Position numbers and translations under genes: made by a program. Positions 57,973 through 64,000 of a stretch of DNA of 64,000 nt are shown in pieces (the first letter of the stretch is position 1; the number at the start of each line of letters is the position of its first letter). The notes under the pieces are model-generated. The model did no database searches. It saw nothing but the letters and a program-made list of their open reading frames with translations, and was not told the DNA's origin. The DNA is taken from positions 1-64,000 of IMG/VR virus record IMGVR_UViG_3300003322_000968. The stretch is one strand, 5' to 3'. The stretch is from a virus.

Positions 57973-58022
57973 ACAAGTGTTTATAAAACAAAACCCCCGA
58001 ATACATTGCTGCAAACGGGGGC

Positions 58023-58641
58023 TTAAAACACTAGAGCAGGCAAAAGCCTGCCAAAAAACACTATAATTAACTAATAACAAACTTCTTATGGTTATAGCGT
58101 GTTATCTTCACAGCGTAACAGCGCTATAATAATTATATTGCTCGTTAGTCATTCAAATACAATCTCATTTAACCTAACTATTCAGCAAATGCATCTTACT
58201 GCAATGCTATTGTTCCACACAAATAAATGAGTATTGTAACCCGATTGCTATAATGTATAATTGAGCCATTATAGCGCGTAATGTATTACGCTTGCGCAGC
58301 AGTAGCGGTCAGTAGAGTGGAAACTCATTGGAGAGGCAATATTGCTATTGTCCCCGTCGCGCCCCTGGTAGGTGTTTATTGACCTGGATTTACAGGTGCT
58401 AGCCCATTACGGGCAACTAGCTGGCCAGCACTAACAAAATGTTAGCTTATTTACTGGCAATCGGTAATTAGAGCAATCCCTGGCTTGATCTATGTCAAAT
58501 AGCTAATTGTTATAGCAAGGTTTGAGCGCCTTTGCTGTAACAACAATGCTAAGATAGTACATTTGTTACAATTGCAATACATTTGTAACAAAATAAAATG
58601 TTAAATAGGTAAATAGTTGTAGTGAAGGTAGTTATAAAGCG
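58023..58641. ncRNA. Gene-free, hairpin-rich region: candidate structured RNA, promoter or origin
   Basis: No convincing ORF. A plus-oriented hairpin (GCAGGC/GCCTGC, 58037-58054) is followed by AAAAAACACTATA (58054-58066). Further on four small stems follow one another: ACCTG/CAGGT (58382-58397), GCCC/GGGC (58402-58414), the palindrome GCTGGCCAGC (58420-58429) and CTAAC/GTTAG (58431-58445). ACATTTGTTACAATTGCAAT and ACATTTGTAACA form near-repeats at 58559-58591. It may hold the promoter of the array, an ncRNA or a replication origin; type not decided by sequence alone. Confidence 0.4.
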
Positions 58642-59004
58642 TTATTGATCTGCATTAAAACCATTGCCATATTTACTGATCTTTATTTTCACAAGATGGT
58701 CAATTGTGTAATTAAATTGCTCTATAGTTTTAATTCCGTCAGTAGTTATTGCATACACTACATTTAATCCAACTTGATTGCGGGTTATGTTGTGGTTACC
58801 AACTAACCTGTTTATAGATTGCTGGTAAGAGCGTTTACTGATTACTCCATATTCTAAGCAAATAGTGTCATATAAAGCCCCGTAACTGTAATTGCTGAGC
58901 GGGAATGATAAGCATTGAAGCAGTAAGAGATCGATCTTTGTTGAGCCCCTCATTGCCCTAAGGGCCTGGTTTTGTGCCTGGGTGTATAGTGTACCAAAAT
59001 ACAT
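58642..59004 (-). CDS. Small HTH-like regulator candidate, 120 residues
   Basis: Starts MYFGTLYTQAQNQALRAMRG. The middle YGALYDTICLEYGVISKRSY then QQSINRLVGNHNITRNQVGL resembles a winged-helix region (helix, turn, recognition helix, wing). It lies directly upstream of the gene-free 58.0-58.6 kb region and is the last gene before the array, so it might regulate it. Inference only. Confidence 0.45.
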   Translation of the reverse strand: MYFGTLYTQAQNQALRAMRGSTKIDLLLLQCLSFPLSNYSYGALYDTICLEYGVISKRSYQQSINRLVGNHNITRNQVGLNVVYAITTDGIKTIEQFNYTIDHLVKIKISKYGNGFNADQ

Positions 59005-59306
59005 AGGTGATTAAGTAAATGATCGTTCACTTATGAGGGCGATTATTGTTCGTTATCGGATGTAACCAATCGGTTACGCATTATGCAATTGCCTGGTTTT
59101 CAATGGGGTGGGGGAGGGGCTAAAATTCTATTTAACATAAGATATATTATGACTTTGATTGTGAGTTTCGCCAGCTTTTGCGCAATATACAATATTATGG
59201 CCAAATCGCACCGAAACGGGGCAAATTGGACCCCACCCCATCTGAAAATTCGCGTTTTCCCCGGCAATTGCGGCCCGTATCATAATGTAATTAACACACC
59301 CTCTCG
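59005..59306. other. Gene-free stretch with inverted repeats
   Basis: A hairpin GTAACC-AATC-GGTTAC lies at 59062-59077 and an 11-bp perfect inverted repeat ATGGGGTGGGG/CCCCACCCCAT at 59103-59113 and 59231-59241. Two opposing frames of 60-100 codons overlap each other here with no domain or leader support. Likely a promoter/operator region for the gene to its left. Confidence 0.4.
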
Positions 59307-59843
59307 TCATTCTCCCTTGTTTTTAGGATATAACATATTCCAGATCAGCATCGCTCCCTGTCTTACTCCATTAGCCTGCCCTAATTTGTAGGGATCCTCC
59401 GTTTCGCTATTCTCAAATATAATTGTTTTAATCCATAGCTCTATATGTTCATTATACGCTGTCCAGTCCTGTACCTGAGCCTTGCTGGTTGGCGAATATA
59501 CTCGCCCAGGATTGATGCGCACCAGGTCTTTTACGATTTCATAAACTATTACATCTGCAGAATAGTTACTTGGCAGTTTTTTCTGTAGTAATACTAGCAA
59601 TGATTGTTTAAACTCCTTTGTTATATTACGCTTAGCGTCTGTCGAAAATAGTTGTGATATATATGTTTTGAGCCTAATTCGGTTTTTGTCATACACTTCC
59701 CTTGCAGTAGCAAGTGTATAATATTGAGAGTCAGGATCGTTTAGTAATTGATCTACCAAATCAGATTGGCTTTCAAATAGGGGGCCATTGCCAAAATTAT
59801 ACTCAAATAGTACAGCAAAAGCATTTGTTGGAAACTCGGTCAT
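59307..59843 (-). CDS. Hypothetical protein, 178 residues
   Basis: Starts MTEFPTNAFAVLFEYNFGNG; later LVDQLLNDPDSQYYTLATAR and KEFKQSLLVLLQKKLPSNYS. Helical and charged, no recognised family. Leader AAACCCATATATG. Confidence 0.5.
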   Translation of the reverse strand: MTEFPTNAFAVLFEYNFGNGPLFESQSDLVDQLLNDPDSQYYTLATAREVYDKNRIRLKTYISQLFSTDAKRNITKEFKQSLLVLLQKKLPSNYSADVIVYEIVKDLVRINPGRVYSPTSKAQVQDWTAYNEHIELWIKTIIFENSETEDPYKLGQANGVRQGAMLIWNMLYPKNKGE

Positions 59844-59852
59844 ATATGGGTT

Positions 59853-60173
59853 TTATTGTAACAGGTCTCTTATATCAATAATTTCTGGTTTTACCCACTC
59901 GTCTTCAAATTGTCTTAATTGCCGGTCTTGGTTACACTTAAAACAGGCTAACACTTTAGTCTTTCTGCGCTCCAGGTTACGCCTTAGATCTACTTTGCTA
60001 TACAAGTGATCTGTTGTAGCCATAGTAGGAAATGGCTTGTAGTCACTCTGATTTACGCCTTTAGGCGGTGGTACAGTTTTAACCCCGCACCAATGACAAC
60101 GAAAACCAACTTTGTAGGCATGTCTTTTCCGCCATCTGGCATTGTTTCTTGTATCAACCCTGTATTTAGCCAT
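59853..60173 (-). CDS. HNH endonuclease-like protein
   Basis: 106 residues. CHWCGVKTVPPP (~27-38) and CFKCNQDR (~88-95) form the two zinc-binding knuckles, and ATTDHLYSKVDLRRNLERRK (~62-81) contains the D-H of the first strand and the R-R-x-x-x-R helix typical of HNH folds. Compact; no NUMOD. It may act in packaging (a terminase-linked HNH) or as a homing enzyme. The context, an early-gene strip, does not settle it. Confidence 0.7.
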   Translation of the reverse strand: MAKYRVDTRNNARWRKRHAYKVGFRCHWCGVKTVPPPKGVNQSDYKPFPTMATTDHLYSKVDLRRNLERRKTKVLACFKCNQDRQLRQFEDEWVKPEIIDIRDLLQ

Positions 60174-60254
60174 TCATTCTCTTTGCAATTGCATTACAAA
60201 ACGCATTCCAGGCAGTTGGTTACATATTGCTGTATTTCAAGGCCTTCCATAAGC

Positions 60255-60632
60255 CTAGGTTTTATCTTGCAGCTGCTCCAGCAGTTCTTTAACAGCAGAT
60301 CTAAAGGCCTTTTCTTCAAACAATGTCTTATAAACGCTATGCTTTAGTATGTTTGCAAAGCCCTCCCGGTCCTTAAATTGCCATTGCGTTAAAATCCCAT
60401 GAAGTATAGCAAATCTAACAGTTTCTGCGGCTTCATTAGAATTGGCTGGCTTTTGTTCTACTTCTTTTGCGTACCCCTCAAAATCTGGAGCTGGCATGCC
60501 CCATTTCTCTAGCAGAGGCAGTAGATCCCTTTCAGCGTATACAATCCTATTCGGGTCTTGCTCGTATACAATTTCAGCGTGGGAATGAATGGCAAATAGC
60601 TCTTTAGCCACTTCAACAGGTGTTAGCTTCAT
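60255..60632 (-). CDS. Hypothetical protein, 125 residues
   Basis: Starts MKLTPVEVAKELFAIHSHAE; helical throughout (FANILKHSVYKTLFEEKAFR then SAVKELLEQLQDKT). Leader AAACCCATATATG, the same as the previous gene and the integrase. Function unknown. Confidence 0.5.
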   Translation of the reverse strand: MKLTPVEVAKELFAIHSHAEIVYEQDPNRIVYAERDLLPLLEKWGMPAPDFEGYAKEVEQKPANSNEAAETVRFAILHGILTQWQFKDREGFANILKHSVYKTLFEEKAFRSAVKELLEQLQDKT

Positions 60633-60678
60633 ATATGGGTTTTAAATAGCCCCAGCTGTCACACCAGGGCTTTAATGT

Positions 60679-60897
60679 TTACTCTTCTTCAAAGTACAGG
60701 AAATAGTTTTTCTGCGGCTTAAAGAAGTTCGCTGCAGGCACCTCATTATCTATGCCGATATTGAGGGTGCCATTAGGCGTTGCCTTCGCAAAATCCTCAT
60801 TGCCTTCTCCTGTACCATATACTGCCGTAAGGTTGGCGCTTTTATTGTAACCGTTGTCAGTCACAGAGTTGCACCGGAATTTAGCTTTTACTTGCAT
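60679..60897 (-). CDS. Hypothetical protein, 72 residues
   Basis: Starts MQVKAKFRCNSVTDNGYNKS; then LTAVYGTGEGNEDFAKATPN and a hydrophobic end (ANFFKPQKNYFLYFEEE). Beta-rich; pattern V-K-A-K-F-x-C-x-S-x-x-x-x-G resembles other small phage proteins of unknown role. A leader ORF of 18 codons (60937-60881) starting at an ATTAGGTGTATG element overlaps its start. Confidence 0.5.
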   Translation of the reverse strand: MQVKAKFRCNSVTDNGYNKSANLTAVYGTGEGNEDFAKATPNGTLNIGIDNEVPAANFFKPQKNYFLYFEEE

Positions 60898-60934
60898 TAT
60901 AGGCTGTATGAACAGTTATAGAATGGGTATTGTA

Positions 60935-60950
60935 CATACACCTAATGTAA
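60935..60950 (-). promoter_or_regulatory. Isolated ATTAGGTGTATG element with mini-ORF
   Basis: On the minus strand CTTACATTAGGTGTATG repeats the second half of the bipartite box; 39 bases upstream CTTAT is present but the rest of AAAAACTTATCC is not. Its ATG (60937) opens an 18-codon ORF ending at 60881, inside the next gene. Confidence 0.45.
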
Positions 60951-60956
60951 GGAATT

Positions 60957-61295
60957 TTAGCTAACCTCTATCCATTGGCCATAAGCTTGCTTTATTTCCG
61001 GTATTATCGCTATTGCATATGGCCTACAGTTATTTTTAGCTGGCGAATCTTTGGATGCCAGTTTTATGCGCGCCATAGATGTAAACAGGTTTTTCATAGA
61101 GTAGGCGTATTTGTGGTTTCTGTTCTTTGTTATGAGCGCGCATATGTATGTTTGACCATTGCCAGCCCTACACTCTATTCGACTGGTGAGCCGCTTACCG
61201 TTTTCGTCGAAGGCAGTGTACTCCCATCTGTATTCTTCTATTTGTTTTACCTCAAGCGTAATGGCCTTGAGTTTGGCTTTTGTAATTACAGGCAT
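60957..61295 (-). CDS. Hypothetical protein, 112 residues
   Basis: Starts MPVITKAKLKAITLEVKQIE. The middle ECRAGNGQTYICALITKNRN and SMARIKLASKDSPAKNNCRP are beta-rich and basic. Leader AAACCCATTATATG, one base longer than the consensus. No family recognised. A gene-free 113 bases follows to 61408. Confidence 0.5.
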   Translation of the reverse strand: MPVITKAKLKAITLEVKQIEEYRWEYTAFDENGKRLTSRIECRAGNGQTYICALITKNRNHKYAYSMKNLFTSMARIKLASKDSPAKNNCRPYAIAIIPEIKQAYGQWIEVS

Positions 61296-61408
61296 ATAAT
61301 GGGTTTAATTTTTGCGTTTAATTTTACTTAGGCGGAGTTTCACCACTATCAATCAATTCCCTAATACACCATTTAGTATTTTATATCTGAATTATCATAT
61401 ATCATGCC

Positions 61409-61693
61409 TTAGAGAATGCTAAAAACACAGCACCTTGGAAACCATATGATGTCATTATAGCGTAGTTTATCCATGATTAAATCATTGTCAATTCTCGCTT
61501 CAATGATCTCTTTATCAACACTTATCACTTGGGTCCAGAACCGCTCTCTATCTACACATACCTTTACGCTGTCACCTGATTTAATTTGATCAAGCTCTTC
61601 TTTGCTAGGCGCCTCAAAGGTTTCAGGATGCCTTATGGCCATAGCCTGCGCATCTATAAAGGTGATGTCATTGAAAGTAATAGAAGTATTCAT
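61409..61693 (-). CDS. DUF2314-like protein, 94 residues
   Basis: SGDSVKVCVDRERFWTQVIS (~44-63) and EIIEARIDNDLIMDKLRYND (~67-86) match the pattern E-R-F-W-x-x-V ... x-x-D-N-D-L ... Y-G-D that I associate with DUF2314. Function unknown; small phage and bacterial proteins have this fold. The ATG overlaps the next upstream gene's stop by 4 bases. Confidence 0.5.
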   Translation of the reverse strand: MNTSITFNDITFIDAQAMAIRHPETFEAPSKEELDQIKSGDSVKVCVDRERFWTQVISVDKEIIEARIDNDLIMDKLRYNDIIWFPRCCVFSIL

Positions 61694-61905
61694 CGGCTAA
61701 TATTCTCTTTTAGCTCAAATATCGCAATAATGGTCTCCGTAAAACAGTCAGGGGTAGGGGTAGTGTAGATTTTCCAGTCCTTAAGCTTATAACCCCGCTG
61801 ATTATTACGGTTGATAATAGCCTCAAACTGTTGGCAGAGCAGGTTTGTCATTGGCGTATCCGCCTTCCAGCTCTTTGAAACCTCTGCAACTATGAATTTT
61901 TCCAT
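61690..61905 (-). CDS. DUF4177-like small protein, 71 residues
   Basis: Starts MEKFIVAEVSKSWKADTPMT. The helix CQQFEAIINRNNQRGYKLKD followed by a strand pair (KIYTTPTP; ETIIAIFEL) gives the N-x-x-x-x-x-G-Y/W-x-L pattern of DUF4177. Leader ATATATG. Confidence 0.45.
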   Translation of the reverse strand: MEKFIVAEVSKSWKADTPMTNLLCQQFEAIINRNNQRGYKLKDWKIYTTPTPDCFTETIIAIFELKENISR

Positions 61906-61956
61906 ATATGTTCTACATTATTTGTCTAAACCCGGGAAATTTGGCATTTTGGAGGA

Positions 61957-62343
61957 TTATGTATGACTTAATTTCGGCAAAACACCATCCTCAAATACTA
62001 CCAGCCAATATATGTTCTTGTCATCAATAAGCTCAGACTCAGCCGGATAGTATTCTACAGCCGTAGTCTCGGCCCCAAAGATCTCATTCTTTATTCTTTG
62101 TAGCTCACTCCAATGGTTTACAATAGGGGCGTCAAAATGGTTTTGTATAAGGACAAGCGTTACGGGTGATTTATCGGTAGGGTAGTTATCATAGATCATG
62201 ACCGTGTACCGATTATTACGGAAAGCTCGTGTCATACCAGGCGGAACAAAGGGATGAGCTTTCATATCAATCGGCTCAAACTTGCCTTCTGGCAGCTTTA
62301 ATAATTTCTGCGCGGCTAAGCGGCGCTGGCGTTTGGAATCCAT
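61957..62343 (-). CDS. DUF7694-like phage protein, 128 residues
   Basis: ATG 62343 (MDSKRQRRLAAQKLLKLPEG). The pattern R-A-F-R-N-N-R-Y-T-V near 38-47, WSELQRIKNEIFGAETTAVE at ~78-97 and YYPAESELIDDKNIYWLVVF at ~98-117 matches a widespread phage family I know as DUF7694. Role unknown; often in early regions. The basic N-terminus suggests nucleic-acid contact. Confidence 0.6.
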   Translation of the reverse strand: MDSKRQRRLAAQKLLKLPEGKFEPIDMKAHPFVPPGMTRAFRNNRYTVMIYDNYPTDKSPVTLVLIQNHFDAPIVNHWSELQRIKNEIFGAETTAVEYYPAESELIDDKNIYWLVVFEDGVLPKLSHT

Positions 62344-62356
62344 GATAAGATTATAT

Positions 62357-62812
62357 TTACCTACTAACTTCAATTATAGCCTCTGGCCACTCTTGGCAGG
62401 CCGCTAAATATCTTGTTACAAACATAACCAGCCCCTCATAATTACCCCAGTTGTTTTTAGGGTTTAATTGTTTATAGTGCCCCGGCTTAGAAACCAATTC
62501 CCCAAGACCTAAGGTTAGGGGTTTTATCAGCTCCTTAGCAACATTGATCATAAGCTCTTCCGGAAACCACAATGCTTTATGAAGACCCGCCTCTTTTGCC
62601 ATTGGCATCAATTTGTGTGTTATGTTATAATGGAGCACTATATCAGTTAAGTTTTCACCTGGCTCAAATGTTACCGGTTCCCGACCTGGATGCAGTTCAT
62701 CCCACTCCTCCCGACTGATCTCAATAGTGGATCCGTCCCGCCGTATAAAAATACCACTGGAGGTTTTTGGCCTCAATATGCCCGGTGTCTTAAGATATAC
62801 ATCTAAGCTCAT
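62357..62812 (-). CDS. Hypothetical protein, 151 residues
   Basis: Starts MSLDVYLKTPGILRPKTSSG then EISREEWDELHPGREPVTFE. Later ITHKLMPMAKEAGLHKALWF and YEGLVMFVTRYLAACQEWPE. Mostly helical after a beta start. The pattern M-S-L-D-V-Y-L is common in phage proteins of unknown function. Confidence 0.5.
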   Translation of the reverse strand: MSLDVYLKTPGILRPKTSSGIFIRRDGSTIEISREEWDELHPGREPVTFEPGENLTDIVLHYNITHKLMPMAKEAGLHKALWFPEELMINVAKELIKPLTLGLGELVSKPGHYKQLNPKNNWGNYEGLVMFVTRYLAACQEWPEAIIEVSR

Positions 62813-62819
62813 GCGCTTC

Positions 62820-62979
62820 TTATTGACTATATTTTAATAACAATTTTGGCATCCTATCAGATTTGCCACCCTCTTCAAAAAGCACCGTTTTAATAATTTC
62901 AGCTACATTATTAGTAATTTAATTCACTGAGGCCGCCTTTGTTGGCTTCAATGAATTGTTTAGTGAAATCAGGTGTCAT
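62820..62979 (-). pseudogene. Small gene split by a +1 frameshift (about 52 codons)
   Basis: ATG 62979 opens MTPDFTKQFIEANKGGLSEL and stops at 62911. Reading on after skipping one base at TTAAATTAC gives ITNNVAEIIKTVLFEEGGKS and RMPKLLLKYSQ to 62820, with normal short gaps to neighbours on both sides. The shift site resembles that of the 53173-53473 gene: a TTA codon followed by an A-run and TT. Mutation, sequencing error or programmed frameshift remain open. Confidence 0.45.
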
Positions 62980-62990
62980 AAATGATTGCT

Positions 62991-63344
62991 TTAAAAACTC
63001 CCCTTATACTCCAGCTGATACTCGCCCTTTAGAATATCGGGAATATTCTCAGGGCTATTGTACTTCTTGAACAGTTTTATGGCCCTATTAATGGACTTCT
63101 TTGCCTCATCAATAGTGTCACCGGCGCCATATATGCCTTTTACGTTATCTGCATAGGCGCTGTAGAAATCATCTATTTTCTCAATAACTATGGTTATGGT
63201 TTGCATATTGAATAGTTTGTCGAGCCGTTCTTTGGTTTCATAGGTGTAATCCTTATTAACATAACGCACATACGCGCACTCAGATGGCCAGCAGTCGCAT
63301 GTTAAACACTCGCCATTATGGTCAAAGCGGCAGGGGTGCATCAT
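62991..63344 (-). CDS. HicB-like protein with N-terminal Cys cluster
   Basis: 117 residues. The first 30 contain CRFDHNGECLTCDCWPSEC, a Cys/His cluster that may bind zinc. Residues ~47-116 (QTITIVIEKIDDFYSAYADN; IYGAGDTIDEAKKSINRAIK) match HicB-type partial RNase H fold antitoxins: Y-x-A-x-x-x-x-V-x-G-x-x-x-x-G-x-T-x-x-E-A. No HicA-like toxin is next to it. A start at 63206 would give HicB alone; the fused form is favoured by its 4-base overlap with the HD gene. Confidence 0.55.
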   Translation of the reverse strand: MMHPCRFDHNGECLTCDCWPSECAYVRYVNKDYTYETKERLDKLFNMQTITIVIEKIDDFYSAYADNVKGIYGAGDTIDEAKKSINRAIKLFKKYNSPENIPDILKGEYQLEYKGSF

Positions 63345-63880
63345 TTTATTTCCGGTTTATTCCTGCTATGCCATAACCTGGCACTTAATACATCAGCCGC
63401 GTGGCAAAGTGCGCCCAGTTCATTCATAACACGTTTATAGGGCGAATAATCGGCGCCTTCGCCTTCAATATACGTAAGCGCTAAAAGCTCCTCCTTTGTT
63501 AGCGTTATGTCATATTTAGAAATCATGTTCATCCTGAATTGCATTCTTTCCTTTTTTGACCATGGCTTATAATCGCCCATATCTCCAATAGCCAGCTGCA
63601 ATTGCATAAACGGCTTCTCGATATCATGCAGAAATAGCACCGATACCACGCTCGACCATGTGAAAGGCATCGGCCATGGGTCGTTCATCATCCTTCTGGC
63701 TATAGTCAAACAATCCGCCACATGCTGCAAATACCCGCCCTCCCAATCCTGGTGTTTATATAAGGATCCTTTTGCTATTGCCAGGGTGCCGGCATGATCA
63801 TCTAGGATCTTTTGTAGTTTAGGTGCGTTTTCGCCGGTGGATTTAATATAGCGGGTTATAAGGTAGAGCGGGTGCGGCAT
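63341..63880 (-). CDS. HD-domain phosphohydrolase-like protein
   Basis: 179 residues. YKHQDWEGGYLQHVADCLTI (~42-61) carries the first His ligands, SVVSVLFLHDIEKPFM (~77-92) the H-D pair, and EGEGADYSPYKRVMNELGAL (~144-163) the downstream Asp region. This is the HD/PDEase metal-site layout, without other domains. Such enzymes cleave nucleotides or cyclic nucleotides; a role in nucleotide metabolism or counter-defence is possible. Confidence 0.65.
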   Translation of the reverse strand: MPHPLYLITRYIKSTGENAPKLQKILDDHAGTLAIAKGSLYKHQDWEGGYLQHVADCLTIARRMMNDPWPMPFTWSSVVSVLFLHDIEKPFMQLQLAIGDMGDYKPWSKKERMQFRMNMISKYDITLTKEELLALTYIEGEGADYSPYKRVMNELGALCHAADVLSARLWHSRNKPEIK

Positions 63881-63883
63881 AAA

Positions 63884-64000
63884 TTACCTGGTTTTATGAT
63901 ACTCGTCGGCTATTTTGTACCATTTATTATTACAAGGAACGAGCATTATAACCCCCTCGCTAAACAAATAACAGAATTTCTCGCCATTGTTAACAGCCAT
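63884..64000 (-). CDS. Small ORF or gene end at the right edge, 38 residues visible
   Basis: The frame from 64000 reads MAVNNGEKFCYLFSEGVIML then VPCNNKWYKIADEYHKTR. An ATG lies exactly at the window edge, so this may be the complete gene or the end of a larger one. It ends 3 bases before the HD-domain gene, consistent with the same operon. No domain recognised. Confidence 0.4.
   Translation of the reverse strand: MAVNNGEKFCYLFSEGVIMLVPCNNKWYKIADEYHKTR

Larger units (their letters stand above)
51519..58022 (-). repeat. Array of 19 small monocistron-like cassettes, most with a terminator hairpin and AAACACT leader
   Basis: Nearly every gene here is followed by a GC-rich stem-loop with a T-tract, then A/T-rich sequence, and (in 15 of 19) AAACACT 3-7 bases before the next ATG. 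Hairpins: 51878-51896, 52474-52489, 52863-52880, 53168-53184, 53496-53522, 53942-53968, 54455-54471, 54735-54759, 55033-55061, 55364-55391, 55686-55704, 56187-56213, 56607-56625, 56966-56995, 57229-57254, 57366-57384, 57843-57862, 57993-58022. Stems differ in sequence, so the structure is conserved, not the letters. Genes without the leader: 51621, 52572, 56220, 57261. This parallels the SAS/ESAS elements of cluster K mycobacteriophages. Confidence 0.8.

Noticed and set aside
51519-58022. CRISPR array or integron attC array
   Set aside because: The units are genes of different length with stop-adjacent stems of differing sequence, not short identical repeats with spacers. No Cas gene or IntI-like integrase is near, and the stems have T-tracts expected of terminators.
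59083-59391. Plus-strand ORF (102 codons) and opposing minus ORF 59128-59310
   Set aside because: They overlap each other in opposite frames, have no domain or leader, and the plus frame runs into the 3' end of a supported gene.
1-64000. Alternative genetic code (TAG or TGA reassigned), known in some crAss-like phages
   Set aside because: TAA, TAG and TGA all end genes cleanly and long structural genes are open without in-frame TAG or TGA, so the standard bacterial code fits.
1-64000. tRNA genes
   Set aside because: No cloverleaf-like segment was noticed by eye; a tRNAscan-SE run would settle this.
1-64000. Diversity-generating retroelement around the tail spike
   Set aside because: No reverse transcriptase-like protein and no template/variable repeat pair near the 35-37.5 kb spike.

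Overview
The window is part of a temperate tailed phage (or prophage) of a Bacteroidetes host. It is not ordinary host chromosome. Three things support this: the head and tail genes resemble the crAss-like (Crassvirales) set in sequence style and order; start codons follow A/T-rich leaders and almost never a Shine-Dalgarno site, as in Bacteroidetes; and the integrase has the Bacteroidetes phage/conjugative-element type of tyrosine recombinase. TAA, TAG and TGA all end genes normally, so there is no sign of stop-codon reassignment. No tRNA, rRNA, CRISPR array or insertion sequence was seen. No DNA polymerase, helicase or primase is encoded here, so the phage either uses host replication or has more genome outside the window.

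Layout. (1) 1-8.4 kb, minus strand: a phosphoesterase fragment, small regulators, five glycosyltransferase-like and two methyltransferase-like genes, an HNH homing endonuclease, a candidate Acb2-type cyclic-nucleotide sponge, and a GroES-like gene. (2) 8.45-39.3 kb, plus strand: a second GroES-like protein, ring/adaptor proteins, a large muzzle-like protein, a lytic transglycosylase, internal ejection proteins including an 1817-residue polyvalent protein with a zinc-protease motif, the large terminase, portal, scaffold-like protein, major capsid protein, tail spike and a run of membrane proteins. Two GIY-YIG endonucleases and the remnant of a NUMOD4 endonuclease sit between these genes. (3) 39.4-41.8 kb: endolysin, a small minus-strand gene, a repeat-rich candidate attP and the integrase. 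(4) 41.8-50.7 kb: a ParB-like gene, a repressor/Cro-type divergent switch near 45.5 kb, and a plus-strand operon with a Gp157-family protein, a VRR-NUC nuclease, an HNH endonuclease and DUF6633-like and other unknown genes. (5) 50.8-58.0 kb, minus strand: an SGNH-hydrolase lipoprotein, then 19 small genes, nearly all separated by a GC-rich terminator hairpin and most preceded by the same short AAACACT start-associated leader. (6) 58.0-58.6 kb: a gene-free, hairpin-rich stretch. (7) 58.6-64 kb, minus strand: small genes of mostly unknown function plus an HNH protein, a HicB-like protein and an HD-domain protein.

The strongest unexplained structure is regulatory. At least four families of conserved sequence sit directly on start codons: (a) AAACACT leaders behind hairpins in the 51-58 kb array; (b) a 35-bp box ending TGACAGCGTATG at three starts around the lysogeny region, with a 34-bp relative near 0.93 kb; (c) a bipartite box (AAAAACTTATCC, then ATTAGGTGTA exactly 45 bp downstream) before three structural gene blocks; (d) AAACCCATATATG before the integrase and right-arm genes. 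Their arrangement recalls the start-associated sequences of cluster K mycobacteriophages, but the sequences are unrelated. In two places a box ATG begins a mini-ORF ahead of the real gene, and one bipartite box has no ATG. This points to promoters giving leaderless or nearly leaderless mRNAs more than to ribosome-binding sites. This reading is inference and needs transcript-end mapping.
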